64,000 bases of DNA, from assembly GCA_900315565.1 (NCBI GenBank), contig OMZS01000004.1, forward strand, positions 62,001 to 126,000, read 5' to 3'. Source of the DNA: an uncultured Prevotellaceae bacterium. Its GTDB lineage: Bacteria; Bacteroidota; Bacteroidia; Bacteroidales; Bacteroidaceae. Below, piece by piece: positions 8,432 to 18,214 of the stretch (position 1 is the first letter of the stretch; the number at the start of each line of letters is the position of its first letter). A program made the position numbers and the translations under genes. The notes beneath the pieces were generated by a model. It did not search any database, was not told the origin of the DNA, and worked only from the letters and a program-made list of their open reading frames with translations.

Positions 8432-8896
8432 ATGAATATGCAAATGAAAAAATTATTATTCTGCATTATATGCGCCATCTGTCTTTCCTGCCACAGCGAC
8501 AACAGCAACCAAAAGGCGGACGAACTGCTGCAAACGGCACAACAACAGTTTGACAACAAGCAATACGATGCCGCGCTGGCCACCATCGACACGCTGCGCA
8601 GCCGTTACCCAAAGGCTATTGAGGCACGCAAAAAAGCACTGCTCCTGCATCAGGAAGCAGAACTGAAACGCGCCGAGCACGAACTGGCACTCACCGACAG
8701 CGCCCTGCAACAGACAAAAAGTCTCTACAACAGCGAGAAACGAAAGGCCGAGGCAGCGCACGCCAACGGCACCGCTACCGCCGCCCAACTCACAGGCGTC
8801 ACCCTCCTGCGCATGAAGCGCGACTCGCTGCAGGTGCAGTTCGACATGCAGTGCGCCAAAATCAAATACATTCACAAGAAACAGAAAGAAAACTAA
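8432..8896 (+). CDS. Small lipoprotein with a predicted coiled coil
   Basis: 154 residues. The signal peptide ends in a lipobox (ICLSC, Cys20), so the mature protein (CHSDNSNQKADEL) should be membrane-anchored. It then reads as a TPR-like helical pair (QQFDNKQYDAALATIDTLRS) and a long charged helix (residues about 65-110, KKALLLHQEAELKRAEHELA) that looks coiled-coil. Similar YfgM/TPR-type lipoproteins are common in Bacteroidales, but I do not recognise a named family. It is monocistronic: its own promoter lies just upstream and the next plus-strand gene is 400 bp away behind its own promoter. ATG 8444 is an alternative start. Confidence 0.8.
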   Translation: MNMQMKKLLFCIICAICLSCHSDNSNQKADELLQTAQQQFDNKQYDAALATIDTLRSRYPKAIEARKKALLLHQEAELKRAEHELALTDSALQQTKSLYNSEKRKAEAAHANGTATAAQLTGVTLLRMKRDSLQVQFDMQCAKIKYIHKKQKEN

Positions 8897-8969
8897 GCAC
8901 TATCGCTAAGTTATATGACGGTTTTATAAAGTTTTAATCTGAATTCTTTCGGAATAAAAAAATAATTTG

Positions 8970-9296
8970 TACCTTTGCGACTGAACACGGGCTGAAGGTC
9001 ATAAAGGACACTTACTCTTTTCGAGCAAGAAAGCTTCAGCGGAAGTTGCTCGTGCGACATCGTGGGTTAAACATTAGCGTTGGCTATTATTCAAACGTTC
9101 AGAAACTTGCAGGTGGAAAGAACAAAAATAGTGATAATGGTAACGCCTACTTGTATAGTGGGCGTTTTCCTGTTTCTATTTTTAGGTTTCCTGCAAGTAC
9201 CTTGAACGTTGGACAGCGAGAGCGTCCACGTTTTATGTCTGTACTTGTAGGAACATTTGTTTACTGGCTCGACGCATTATAAAACTATAATGCTAC
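8970..9296 (+). ncRNA. Long structured leader RNA upstream of the Type III methylase gene
   Basis: A -7 box TACCTTTG (8970-8977) predicts a transcript starting near 8984, leaving a leader of about 310 nt with dense secondary structure. A long irregular stem runs AACGTTC (9094-9100) with GAACGTT (9204-9210), CTTGCAGG (9106-9113) with CCTGCAAG, and AAAAATAG (9124-9131) with CTATTTTT (9176-9183). It is capped by AACGCCTACT/AGTGGGCGTT (9142-9166). Then follow TGGAC/GTCCA (9210-9228) and an 8-bp hairpin GCATTATA/TATAATGC (9274-9293) ending 3 nt before the ATG. GTACTTGTAGG (9241-9251) can compete for CCTGCAAGTAC (9190-9200). I cannot name the element; a Rfam search would tell. Confidence 0.6.
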
Positions 9297-11369
9297 ATGG
9301 CTAAATCGTTAATTGAGGAACTGCCCCGAATTGTGAGCGAGGGCAGGCGTGAAGCTGCACAGATACTGGAGCGGCTAAGTAGTGGTACGCAGATTGGGCT
9401 TCAGACCAATGAACTGGTGTTGCCGAGTAAGGATGTGAGTGGGCTGTTTAAGGGCAGTACACCCCAGATTCCGAATGCCTTCACAATGGCTGGCGGCAAT
9501 GGGGAGTGGATGAACCGCCTCATCTATGGTGACAATCTTTTGGCGATGCAGGCCCTGCTTGCTGGTGATGCCCAGACTGGTCTTCCTTCGCTTCGTGGTA
9601 AAGTTGGACTTATCTATATTGATCCTCCGTTTGATTCGAAAGCTGACTATAGAACAAAAATATCATTACCAGGAACAGATGTTGAGCAAAAACCTACAAT
9701 ACTGGAACAATTTGCGTATGCCGACACATGGGAAGATGGAACTATTAGCTATTTAAAGATGTTATATCCTCGTCTTTTATTGATGAGAGAAATGTTATCA
9801 GACAAAGGAAGTATTTATGTGCATATTGATTGGCATGTGGGCCATTATGTAAAAGCTATCATGGATGATATATTTGGGAATGATAACTTTAGAAACGAAA
9901 TCATTTGGAAGAGAAGCCAAAACATATCGTCAATCGGGAATGTTTATAAACGTTCGCATGACGTGATTCTTTTCTACTCAAAAACGATAGACACACCACT
10001 TTCAAAAGTCTACAAAGAACAAGAAGAAAGTTATTTGTCTCAGTATAAATATAAGGATGACAAAGGAGTTTACAGACATGCTCCTCTGCTAGTTAGTGGT
10101 AGGAGAAATGGTGTAACAGGATCTGTTTGGAGAGGAATCAACCCAAATGAATGTGGGAGAAATGGAATGCATTGGATTACTAAGATTGAAAACCTTGAAC
10201 AACTTGATGCAGAGGGAAGAATTTATTGGCCAGAGCGTGGCGGTCAGCCAATGTTAAAATATTATCTTGACCCTGAAAAAGGTGTTTTGGTTAGTGATTA
10301 TTGGGATGATATTAATTTGATTTCTCCAACTAGTAATGAAAGCGTGAACTATGCTACTCAAAAACCGATTTCACTTCTCGAACGCATTATCAAAGCTTCT
10401 TCAAACGAAGGCGACCTCGTCTGCGACTTTTTCGGAGGCAGCGGCACAGCAGCAGCTGTAGCTGAACGATTGGGAAGACGATGGATTACTTGCGATATTG
10501 GTAAGCCTGCCTCGTTGGTGATGCGCAAGCGTTTCATTGACCAGGAAGTAAAACCATTCCTGTATCAGAGTATTGGCGACTATCAAAAGGAGGCGTTTAG
10601 GAACAACAAACGCTATAAGCATGTGGGCGATTTGAGCCAGGTGGTGTTGGGGCTGTATGGCGCTTTGCCCTTTACGCCTGAGCAGACAAACGACCGTAAC
10701 TTCGGATATATAAAAGGTACGAGAACGTTGGTAATGGTAGATTCGCCCAACCGCCTGACGACTGCTGCCACCATCCGCAAGGCTGTGGAAGCAAAGGCCA
10801 GTTTGCTTGGTGGCGATTGGGAAAAAGTCGTCGTGCTCGGTTGGAACTTCGCCTTCGATATTTCTCAGGCTATTCAGAAATATCAAAACTCTAATGTGGA
10901 GGTGCTAGTGATTCCCCCAGACCTGTTGGATAAGCTGGCCAAGAAAGGTTTTAAGAAATTGATTGACGACAAGTCGGTACGTTTCTCGTCGCTGCAATAC
11001 CTGGTGGCAAAGCCTCTAGTGGTGAAGCAGAATGGCGATCAAGATGAAATAGACGTCGAACTTGAAAACTACGTGCTGCTGTCACCAGACAATATTCCGC
11101 TGGATGATAAGGACAAGGAGAAACTGCAACAGGTGCTTGAGCGCGACCCGCTCTCGCTAATAGAGTACTGGAGCATCGACCCCGACTATGACGGCGTGAC
11201 CTTCCGCTCCACCTGGCAGGACTATCGTGAGAATATTGAGAACGACAACGATCCGCTGCATTGCGTCTATAAGACACGCCTTAGAGTGCCTCATAAAGCT
11301 CAGAGAAAGGTGTGCATCAAGGCTGTAGATGTGTTTGGATTTGAAAGTCAGGTAATCAAGGAGATGTAG
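9297..11369 (+). CDS. mod: Type III restriction-modification DNA methyltransferase (Mod, N6-adenine, beta class)
   Basis: Methylates adenine in the recognition site and, as Mod, supplies specificity to the Res partner. 690 residues. Catalytic motif IV is IYIDPPF (about 106-112) and the AdoMet-binding motif I is [16 protein letters not shown] (about 378). This order, DPPF before FGGSG, is that of beta-class methylases, as in Type III Mod. The region between them (about residues 120-360) is the expected target-recognition part. It is visibly more AT-rich than both ends, as if exchanged. The C-terminal 300 residues carry no motif I recognise. Only 3 bp separate it from res. An 8-bp hairpin ends just before the ATG. 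Confidence 0.93.
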   Translation: MAKSLIEELPRIVSEGRREAAQILERLSSGTQIGLQTNELVLPSKDVSGLFKGSTPQIPNAFTMAGGNGEWMNRLIYGDNLLAMQALLAGDAQTGLPSLRGKVGLIYIDPPFDSKADYRTKISLPGTDVEQKPTILEQFAYADTWEDGTISYLKMLYPRLLLMREMLSDKGSIYVHIDWHVGHYVKAIMDDIFGNDNFRNEIIWKRSQNISSIGNVYKRSHDVILFYSKTIDTPLSKVYKEQEESYLSQYKYKDDKGVYRHAPLLVSGRRNGVTGSVWRGINPNECGRNGMHWITKIENLEQLDAEGRIYWPERGGQPMLKYYLDPEKGVLVSDYWDDINLISPTSNESVNYATQKPISLLERIIKASSNEGDLVCDFFGGSGTAAAVAERLGRRWITCDIGKPASLVMRKRFIDQEVKPFLYQSIGDYQKEAFRNNKRYKHVGDLSQVVLGLYGALPFTPEQTNDRNFGYIKGTRTLVMVDSPNRLTTAATIRKAVEAKASLLGGDWEKVVVLGWNFAFDISQAIQKYQNSNVEVLVIPPDLLDKLAKKGFKKLIDDKSVRFSSLQYLVAKPLVVKQNGDQDEIDVELENYVLLSPDNIPLDDKDKEKLQQVLERDPLSLIEYWSIDPDYDGVTFRSTWQDYRENIENDNDPLHCVYKTRLRVPHKAQRKVCIKAVDVFGFESQVIKEM

Positions 11370-11372
11370 GCT

Positions 11373-14273
11373 ATGGCAACAAACGGAACGAATGCTTCGC
11401 TGGAGTTAGCCAAGCGACTCAGCGAGACCGTAAACGCAGCATGGGAAAGTGGCGAATTGCTGGAACAAGTGACGCCCACGACACAAGAGTTACTGAAATT
11501 CTGGTTCTCGGAGGAGTATTGTTCTTTGAGGAATCGTAACTTCCATATAGGTCAGCGTCAGGCGATTCTCAATGTGGTTTATCTGCATGAAGTGATGGGT
11601 GTTAAGAACGTAATGGAGTATTATGAACAAATAGCCCCTGATCTGATGCCCGTTGTGGAACTGGAAACCTTAGGACAAAAGAAATACCAGATGCCTAAGT
11701 ATGCTGTAAAGATGGCAACGGGTACTGGTAAGACTTGGGTAATGCAGGCCCTGTTGCTTTGGCAGATGCTGAACGCTCGTCATGAGGATGTAAAAAGTGG
11801 GCGTTTTACAAAAAACTTCCTGATAGTGGCTCCTGGTCTGATTGTTTATGACCGTCTGTTGGATGCTTTCTGCGGACGTATGCAGCGAGATAAAGAGGAA
11901 CGGGATATTGAAACCAATGACTTCTATCTGAATCAGGAAGTCTTTATACCTGTTCACTATCGCCAAGAGGTGTTTTCGTTCATTCAGAATAATGTCGTCA
12001 CCAAAGACGAAGGTATTGGAAGAAAAACAACTGGCGACGGACTGATTGCCCTTACCAACTGGCATCTGTTTGAGAATCAGATAGAAGAAGGGAATACAGA
12101 TGAAGACGGGGAACTGACACCCTCAGAGATTATTGACAAGTTGTTGCCTATCCGTCCTGGCAAGGCTGCCGGCAATGACTTGGGAATGCTGGATCGCCGC
12201 TATCTGCGAGGTTCGGAACTGGAGTATCTTGCAAGTCTGGAGGACATCATGGTGATTAATGATGAGGCTCACCATATTCACGAACTGAAACGGAATGGCG
12301 AGATAGAGGAAGTGGAATGGCAAAAAGGATTGAATGTCATTGCAGAGAAGAAAGGTGAACGATTCTTCCAAGTGGATTTCTCGGCTACCCCCTACGACCA
12401 GAGAGGTTCTGGCAAGAAAGCACAAAAATGCTATTTTCCCCATATTGTTGTAGATTTCGATTTGGCAACTGCTATGCGTAAGGGCTTGGTAAAGACGTTG
12501 CTTTTAGATAGGAGACAAGAACTGACAGAGCTGAAGGACTTGGACTATAAGGCTGTTCGTGACGAACGGAATAAGGTCTGCGACCTGAGCGACGGACAGC
12601 GGCTGATGCTGCGTGCTGGTTTGGCAAAACTGAAGAGACTGGAAACAGAGTTTACGGCTGTCGATGAAAAGAAGAATCCCAAGATGTTGGTCATCTGCGA
12701 AGACACGTCTGTGGCTCCTTTTGTCAATCAGTTGATGTTGGAAGATGGATTGGCACAGGAGGATGTCGTCACCATCGACAGTAATGCCAAAGGTGAGGTA
12801 AGCGAAGAAGAATGGAAGGAAACCAAGAAGAAACTCTTCGACATCGACAAATACCAGAAACCCAAGGTGATTATTTCTGTGCTGATGCTGCGTGAGGGAT
12901 TTGATGTAAACAATATCTGTGTGATTGTACCGCTTCGCTCTTCGGAGGCTCCTATCTTATTGGAACAGATTATAGGTAGAGGTTTGCGCCTGATGTGGCG
13001 AGAACCAGAATATCAGAGCATCAAGGAACTTGATCGAAAGCGAGTGCTTCAGCTTCACACGCATCCCACTACCTATATTGATATGCTGAGCATCATTGAG
13101 CACCCAGCATTCTTGCAATTCTATGAAGAATTGTTTGCCGAAGGACTGGCAGCAGAGGATACAGGCGAAACAGGTGCCGGTGGTGCAACAGGCGACTTAA
13201 TCAGAGTGGGGTTACGTGAGGACTATGAGCAGTTTGACTTTGAGTGGCCCATGATAGTCAGAGAAGCGGAAGAGGAGCTTGAGGATGTGGATATAGACAT
13301 CAGTACGCTCCAGCCGTTTACAGCATTTACATTGGAGAAACTACGCCAGTTCTTGGCTATTGAGGGTGAGACATTCATTTCTCAAGAAGCATTGTCAAAG
13401 ACGCAGTTTGGACGATATAAGGTAACGGCCAATCTGTTTACAGCCACCAGCTATAATGAATTCCTGCAAAAACTGCTTCGTACCATCACGCTGAGATTTG
13501 ACAGAATCTCTTCGCACAAGGAGATGCCTGTGCCTAATCTTCAGATTAACGAGGCTCGTATGATAGCCGTTGTAGATATGTATATCCGTACAAGACTGTT
13601 TGGTCAGCCTTTCAATCCCTTCAATGGAAGTGATTGGAAGATACTCTTATCGAAAGATGCTATTGTTACAAAGCATATCATCGAGGAGATGGCACGAGCT
13701 ATCTTCAACATTCAGAATAACATCATGACGACTGATGCCCAAGTGGTACATACCAAGTTCTCGTCAGTTGCGGAAATCAAGATGCGTGAATCTTTCTCGT
13801 TGGAGGTAAGCAAATGCATCTACGAACGTTTGGGGTATCCCACTAGCCGTGGAGGGTTTGAAAAGGCGTTTATTAAATACCTTGATAGAGATGGTGAAGT
13901 GGAACGTTTTTTGAAGATTAATGAGAGTCAACACTCTTTTGCTGTTATCTATTATTTGAGAAAGGACGGGCTTATGGCTACTTATCATCCTGACTTCATC
14001 GTTAGTACAGATAAGAAAATATATCTGATAGAAACGAAAGGAAACGACAAGTTGTTTGATAAAAACGTTCGACAAAAGCAGACTGCTGCTGTTGAGTGGA
14101 CTCGCAAAATAAACGAGCTGAAGTCCGAAGAGCGCATGAATCGTGAATGGGAATATGTACTCGTTAGTGAGGACAACTTCTACGGGTTGTCCTCTAGTGG
14201 TGCAACTATTACAGACATCTGCGATAGATGTAAAGTTTCGCTTTCTGCTGCTACAGGAGAATTATTCTTATAA
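11373..14273 (+). CDS. res: Type III restriction enzyme subunit (Res, superfamily 2 helicase plus nuclease)
   Basis: ATP-dependent translocation and cleavage subunit, working in complex with Mod. 966 residues. Walker A is MATGTGKTWVM (about 114-124), motif II is VINDEAHH (about 294), and motif VI is EQIIGRGLRL (about 530). A late PD-(D/E)xK-type nuclease centre reads YHPDFIVST...YLIETKG (about 870-890), with the expected Asp, Glu and Lys. The layout resembles the Res form often labelled BPTD_3080 in annotation. It starts 3 bp after mod, so the two are co-transcribed. No frameshift or lost motif is seen, so the system looks intact. Confidence 0.92.
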   Translation: MATNGTNASLELAKRLSETVNAAWESGELLEQVTPTTQELLKFWFSEEYCSLRNRNFHIGQRQAILNVVYLHEVMGVKNVMEYYEQIAPDLMPVVELETLGQKKYQMPKYAVKMATGTGKTWVMQALLLWQMLNARHEDVKSGRFTKNFLIVAPGLIVYDRLLDAFCGRMQRDKEERDIETNDFYLNQEVFIPVHYRQEVFSFIQNNVVTKDEGIGRKTTGDGLIALTNWHLFENQIEEGNTDEDGELTPSEIIDKLLPIRPGKAAGNDLGMLDRRYLRGSELEYLASLEDIMVINDEAHHIHELKRNGEIEEVEWQKGLNVIAEKKGERFFQVDFSATPYDQRGSGKKAQKCYFPHIVVDFDLATAMRKGLVKTLLLDRRQELTELKDLDYKAVRDERNKVCDLSDGQRLMLRAGLAKLKRLETEFTAVDEKKNPKMLVICEDTSVAPFVNQLMLEDGLAQEDVVTIDSNAKGEVSEEEWKETKKKLFDIDKYQKPKVIISVLMLREGFDVNNICVIVPLRSSEAPILLEQIIGRGLRLMWREPEYQSIKELDRKRVLQLHTHPTTYIDMLSIIEHPAFLQFYEELFAEGLAAEDTGETGAGGATGDLIRVGLREDYEQFDFEWPMIVREAEEELEDVDIDISTLQPFTAFTLEKLRQFLAIEGETFISQEALSKTQFGRYKVTANLFTATSYNEFLQKLLRTITLRFDRISSHKEMPVPNLQINEARMIAVVDMYIRTRLFGQPFNPFNGSDWKILLSKDAIVTKHIIEEMARAIFNIQNNIMTTDAQVVHTKFSSVAEIKMRESFSLEVSKCIYERLGYPTSRGGFEKAFIKYLDRDGEVERFLKINESQHSFAVIYYLRKDGLMATYHPDFIVSTDKKIYLIETKGNDKLFDKNVRQKQTAAVEWTRKINELKSEERMNREWEYVLVSEDNFYGLSSSGATITDICDRCKVSLSAATGELFL

Positions 14274-14373
14274 TCGAAGGCAGCAGAAGTTTTTTGTCTC
14301 CCTAATGAACACCTTTTTGTTAAAAAAAAGGTGGCTATATTTTTTTGCTTGAACGATAAACCTTCACATTTTA

Positions 14374-14629
14374 ATACCTGTTTTCACTTCGTTGAAGCCA
14401 TCAACGCTCGAAAAATCAAAAAGGAAAATGGCTTTTCCTTTTGTTTTTTGCTCACTTAATCGTACCTTTGACTTCGCCGAAGGTACTTACACTCGAAAAA
14501 GCTCAAAATTCTTTTGGTTTTTTACTCGCTTAATCGTACCTTTGACTTCGTCTAAGGTACTCACGTTCGAAAAATCAAAAAGAAAAATGGCTTTTCCTTT
14601 TGTTTTTTGCTCACTTAATCGTACCTTTG
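14374..14629 (+). promoter_or_regulatory. Three tandem near-consensus promoters in 74-85 bp direct repeats
   Basis: TACCTTTG occurs at 14463, 14537 and 14622, each with TTTG 19, 20 and 19 bp upstream (14440-14443, 14513-14516, 14599-14602). A decayed fourth unit starts near 14374 (TACCTGTTTT). In the first two copies the -7 box lies in an inverted repeat GTACCTT...AAGGTAC with CTTCG inside. All three point at the DUF1599 gene at 14649. The 100 bp between res and the repeats holds nothing I recognise. Confidence 0.75.
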
Positions 14630-14648
14630 CACCGATATTAATATAAGA

Positions 14649-15203
14649 ATGGCAAAAGAAACGCAACGCACTGAAGAACAATTCAAAGGCGTGATGGCAG
14701 AATGCCGCGCCCTGTTTGAGAAGAAACTGCACGACTACAGTGCCTCTTGGCGCATACTCAGGCCCTCGTCGCTCACCGACCAGCTGTTTATCAAAGCCAA
14801 GCGCATCCGCTCGCTCGAAATCAAGCAGGAGTCGCTTGTGGGCGAGGGTATCAGGCCTGAGTTTGTGGCTCTCATCAACTATGGCATTGTGGGACTCATA
14901 CAGCTGGAGCGCGGGTTTGCCGATACCGTTGACGTGAGCAACGAAGAAGCCATGGCACTCTACGACCGCTTTGCCAACGAGGCCCTGGAGCTGATGCTGA
15001 AGAAAAACCACGACTACGACGAGGCATGGCGCTCAATGCGGGTGAGCAGTTACACCGACTTCATACTGACCAAAATTCAGCGCGTGAAGGAGATTGAGGA
15101 CCTCAGCGGGCAGACGCTTGTTTCGGAAGGCATTGATGCCAACTACATGGACATTATCAACTATGCCGTGTTCGGCTGCATCAAACTGAGCGAAGCTAAT
15201 TGA
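14649..15203 (+). CDS. DUF1599 protein with two tandem domains
   Basis: 184 residues made of two copies of one domain. Copy 1 (about 10-95) has ALFEKKLHDYSASWRILRPSSLTDQLFIKAKRIRSLE...VGEGIRPEFVALINYGIVGLIQL-type order. Copy 2 (about 100-182) repeats it: LMLKKNHDYDEAWRSMRVSSYTDFILTKIQRVKEIE and DANYMDIINYAVFGCIKL. This is the DUF1599 pattern. The family has been linked to nucleotide-modification-associated domains, but its biochemical role is not known to me. It heads a cluster with the DoxX-type protein and tpiA, an order I recall from other Bacteroidales. Expression should be high given three promoters. Confidence 0.85.
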   Translation: MAKETQRTEEQFKGVMAECRALFEKKLHDYSASWRILRPSSLTDQLFIKAKRIRSLEIKQESLVGEGIRPEFVALINYGIVGLIQLERGFADTVDVSNEEAMALYDRFANEALELMLKKNHDYDEAWRSMRVSSYTDFILTKIQRVKEIEDLSGQTLVSEGIDANYMDIINYAVFGCIKLSEAN

Positions 15204-15233
15204 AAATTGACAATTGAAAATTGACAATTGATA
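15203..15233 (+). repeat. Short direct repeat AATTGAAAATTGAC x2 before the DoxX-type gene
   Basis: Two exact 14-bp units, followed by a third partial copy (AATTGATAATG) that contains the next start codon, fill the gap between the DUF1599 stop and the next ATG. Confidence 0.7.
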
Positions 15234-16610
15234 ATGAAGGTGCTCAACAACAGGTTTACGGTCAATGTCTGCCGCTTTGTAGTGGCACTGACATTTATCT
15301 TCTCGGGCTTCGTGAAGGCCGTTGACCCCAAGGGCACGCAATATAAGATCATCGACTATCTGGCCGCGCTCAACATCGACTCGCTAGTGCCCGACATGGC
15401 GGCTCTCGTGGCTTCGGTGCTGCTGTCGGCGTTTGAGTTTTGCGTGGGCATATTTCTGCTCTTCGCCATCCACCGCCGCCTGAACTCACGCCTGGCGTTC
15501 GTCATGATGCTCATCATGACACCGCTGACGCTCTGGCTGGCCATCGACAACCCTGTGAAAGACTGCGGATGTTTTGGCGACGCGCTGGTGCTCACCAACT
15601 GGCAGACGTTCTTCAAGAACCTGGTGCTGCTGGCCTGCACCGCCATACTGGCTGCATGGCCCCTACAAATGGTGAGATTCATTTCCAGAACCAACCAGGG
15701 CATTGTCATCAACTTCACCGCACTGTTCATACTGGCGGTGAGCAGTTGGAGCCTCTACTATCTGCCGCAGTTTGATTTCCGGCCCTACCACATTGGTGCC
15801 AACATTCCCAAAGGCATGGAGATGCCTGCCGACGCGCCACAGCCCAAGTTTGAAACGACTTTCACACTCGAGAAAAACGGTGTGCGCAAGGATTTCACAC
15901 TAGAGAACTACCCCGACTCAACATGGACTTTCGTCGATTCGAAAACCGTGCAGGTGGAGGCGGGCTACGTGCCGCCCATACACGACTTCAGCATGCTGAG
16001 TACAGAAACGGGCGACGACATCACCGAAGAGGTGCTGAGGCACAAGGGATACACATTCCTGCTGGTTTCACCCCATCTGGAAGATGCCAGCGACAGCAAC
16101 TTCGGTATCATCGACCTACTCTACGAATACTGTCAGGAGCACAACTATCCGTTCTACTGCCTGACAGCAAGCGGACAAGAAGCCATGCAACGTTGGCGCG
16201 ACATTACGGGAGCCGAATATCCCTTCTGCCAGACCGACGAGACGACGCTCAAAACCATTATCCGAAGCAATCCGGGACTGCTGCTCATGAAAGACGGCAC
16301 CATCATACGCAAATGGAGCCACAACAATCTGCCGCAGATCGATTCGCCCCTGAGCGACATGCCGCTGGAAAAGTTGGACATTGGTTTTCCGCCCACCATC
16401 ACCGCAGCTGAAAAGGTAGTCGGAATCCTGGTATGGTTCGTACTGCCACTCTTCCTACTGACACTGGCCGACAGACTGTGGGCATGGACACGATGGGTGA
16501 AGCGTGAAAAGAAGAAAAAGAAAAAGAAAAAGAAAGCCACAAACAAAAAGTATAAATCAACTAACAATTTGAAAGAACAAGAAAATGAGAAAGAAAATTG
16601 TAGCAGGTAA
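15234..16610 (+). CDS. DoxX-type inner-membrane protein with periplasmic thioredoxin-like half (BT_3928 family)
   Basis: 458 residues from ATG 15234; an in-frame TTG 6 bp upstream is not needed. The N-terminal part is a four-to-five-helix DoxX/MauE-like membrane domain ([19 protein letters not shown] at about 15-33, then helices to about 170), with the CGCFGD cysteine motif. A periplasmic part of about 215 residues follows ([30 protein letters not shown]), with a redox-protein look but no CxxC that I can see. A last helix is at about 395-415. The C-terminus is a run of lysines and then a polar tail that overlaps tpiA by 26 bp in another frame, so the last 30 residues are doubtful. The role is unknown; a link to thiol or quinone redox is inference. 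Confidence 0.8.
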   Translation: MKVLNNRFTVNVCRFVVALTFIFSGFVKAVDPKGTQYKIIDYLAALNIDSLVPDMAALVASVLLSAFEFCVGIFLLFAIHRRLNSRLAFVMMLIMTPLTLWLAIDNPVKDCGCFGDALVLTNWQTFFKNLVLLACTAILAAWPLQMVRFISRTNQGIVINFTALFILAVSSWSLYYLPQFDFRPYHIGANIPKGMEMPADAPQPKFETTFTLEKNGVRKDFTLENYPDSTWTFVDSKTVQVEAGYVPPIHDFSMLSTETGDDITEEVLRHKGYTFLLVSPHLEDASDSNFGIIDLLYEYCQEHNYPFYCLTASGQEAMQRWRDITGAEYPFCQTDETTLKTIIRSNPGLLLMKDGTIIRKWSHNNLPQIDSPLSDMPLEKLDIGFPPTITAAEKVVGILVWFVLPLFLLTLADRLWAWTRWVKREKKKKKKKKKATNKKYKSTNNLKEQENEKENCSR

Positions 16611-17346
16611 CTGGAAAATGAACATGAACCTGCAAGACGGCATCGCACTTGCCAAGGAACTCAACGAAACACTCGCAGCCGACAAGCCCAACTGCGGCGT
16701 AGTCATCTGTACACCGTTCATTCATCTGGCAAGCATCGCCCAATTCCTCGACCAGAGCATCATCGGCCTGGGCGCCGAGAACTGCGCCGACAAGGAAAAA
16801 GGAGCCTTCACGGGTGAGGTGAGCGCCGAAATGGTGAAATCAACAGGTGCTCAGTATGTTATTCTCGGCCACTCGGAGCGCCGTGAGTACTACAAAGAAA
16901 CTCCCGAAATTCTGCGTGAGAAAGTGTTGCTCGCTCAGAAGAACGACCTGAAAGTCATTTTCTGTATCGGCGAGAGCCTGGAAGAGCGCGAGGCCGGCAA
17001 ACAGAACGAAGTGGTGAAAGCCGAACTGGAAGGCAGCGTGTTCAACCTTTCGGAGGAAGACTTCCGCAAGATTGTCATTGCCTACGAGCCGATTTGGGCT
17101 ATTGGTACTGGCAAGACCGCCACGGCCGAGCAGGCTGAGGAGATTCACGCCTACATCCGCAGCATCATTGCCGAGAAGTATGGTCAGGCCGTAGCCGACG
17201 ACACCACCATTCTCTATGGCGGCAGCTGCAAGGCCAGCAATGCTCCCGAACTGTTTGCCAAACCCGACATCGACGGTGGACTTATCGGCGGTGCCTCGCT
17301 CAAGGCAGCCGACTTCAAGGGCATCATCGACGCTTGGAAGAAATAA
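16585..17346 (+). CDS. tpiA: Triosephosphate isomerase
   Basis: Interconverts dihydroxyacetone phosphate and glyceraldehyde 3-phosphate in glycolysis and gluconeogenesis; cytosolic. 253 residues, the normal length. Signatures: VAGNWKMN at the start with the substrate-binding Asn and Lys, GHSERR (catalytic His, about 95) and [15 protein letters not shown] (catalytic Glu and flexible loop 6, about 166-178). At the phosphate site it reads GGSCKASNA, where GGSVKxxNA is usual. It overlaps the tail of the DoxX-type gene by 26 bp, so the two are probably translationally coupled. Confidence 0.97.
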   Translation: MRKKIVAGNWKMNMNLQDGIALAKELNETLAADKPNCGVVICTPFIHLASIAQFLDQSIIGLGAENCADKEKGAFTGEVSAEMVKSTGAQYVILGHSERREYYKETPEILREKVLLAQKNDLKVIFCIGESLEEREAGKQNEVVKAELEGSVFNLSEEDFRKIVIAYEPIWAIGTGKTATAEQAEEIHAYIRSIIAEKYGQAVADDTTILYGGSCKASNAPELFAKPDIDGGLIGGASLKAADFKGIIDAWKK

Positions 17347-17387
17347 AATGAGTCTAAGGAACAGACCAAAAACAAGGAGTTACCGGA

Positions 17388-17405
17388 AGCCTGCAACGGC
17401 AGGCT
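17388..17405 (+). terminator. Hairpin after tpiA
   Basis: AGCCTGC (17388-17394) pairs with GCAGGCT (17399-17405) around an AACG loop, about 40 bp after the tpiA stop. No T-run follows, so termination is uncertain. Confidence 0.4.
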
Positions 17406-17489
17406 CCCGATAACCCTACTTACTTTAGCACTCCCGCACGGAGGGACAACCCCATGCGAAACTAAAACATCAACTAACAACATGCAACC

Positions 17490-18155
17490 ATGAAACAATT
17501 CGTCGCCATCACTATTTTTGCGCTCGGATTTTCGGTGACAGCGAGCGCGCAATCATTTCTCAACCACCTGGAGCAACAGAAGGTGGGCGAGGGAAAAGTC
17601 ACGGTGTCGCAAAGTAAAGACATCGACGAATTGGTAAACGGGACAAAAGAAGCCCCTGCATCCGTTGCACCTTCAGCAACGGTCAAAAACACGGTAACTC
17701 CCACAACTACTGCCGAAACCCGACAGCCTACTACCGCAACCACTGAGACAGAAACACGTCGCACAGAAACCGAAACACGACGCCCAGAGACCGAGACACG
17801 CCGTCCGGACTACAGCTCGACGACTTCGACCAACGAAGAAGAGACCGAGACTGCCACAGTAGATATGCGAAAGAAAGTGATGCGCAACAGTTTCAAAGTG
17901 AACGGCTACCGAGTACAGGCTTTTGCCGGAGGCAACTCCAGAGCCGACAAGCAGAAAGCCGAGCAGGCTGGGCGCGACATCAAAATGCGGTTCCCCGAGT
18001 TGCCCGTTTATGTGCATTTCTATTCGCCACAGTGGAAATGCCGCGTGGGAAACTTCCGCTCGCTACAGGAAGCCAACCGCGTGCTGAAGGAAGTGCGCGC
18101 CATGGGTTACAAACAGGCCTGTGTGGTGAAAGGGAAAATCACAGTTCAGTATTAA
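17490..18155 (+). CDS. Secreted SPOR-domain protein
   Basis: 221 residues. The N-terminal signal peptide ([20 protein letters not shown]) has a likely cut after ASA. A Thr/Glu/Arg-rich low-complexity linker (about 65-125) includes repeats of TETETRR. The C-terminal domain (about 135-220: [52 protein letters not shown]) is a SPOR domain, which binds peptidoglycan lacking stem peptides at division sites. The protein therefore probably acts in the periplasm at the cell wall. It lies between tpiA and folE on the same strand. Confidence 0.88.
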   Translation: MKQFVAITIFALGFSVTASAQSFLNHLEQQKVGEGKVTVSQSKDIDELVNGTKEAPASVAPSATVKNTVTPTTTAETRQPTTATTETETRRTETETRRPETETRRPDYSSTTSTNEEETETATVDMRKKVMRNSFKVNGYRVQAFAGGNSRADKQKAEQAGRDIKMRFPELPVYVHFYSPQWKCRVGNFRSLQEANRVLKEVRAMGYKQACVVKGKITVQY

Positions 18156-18214
18156 AAAACCACGCACAGACAGGCCTGCCTGCACACGGGCGCTTTCTTA
18201 AAGAACACTCAACA

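Noticed and set aside
9046-9282. 78-codon plus-strand frame in the leader of mod
   Set aside because: It coincides with the paired arms of the structured leader; the translation has no family resemblance and starts without a plausible context.
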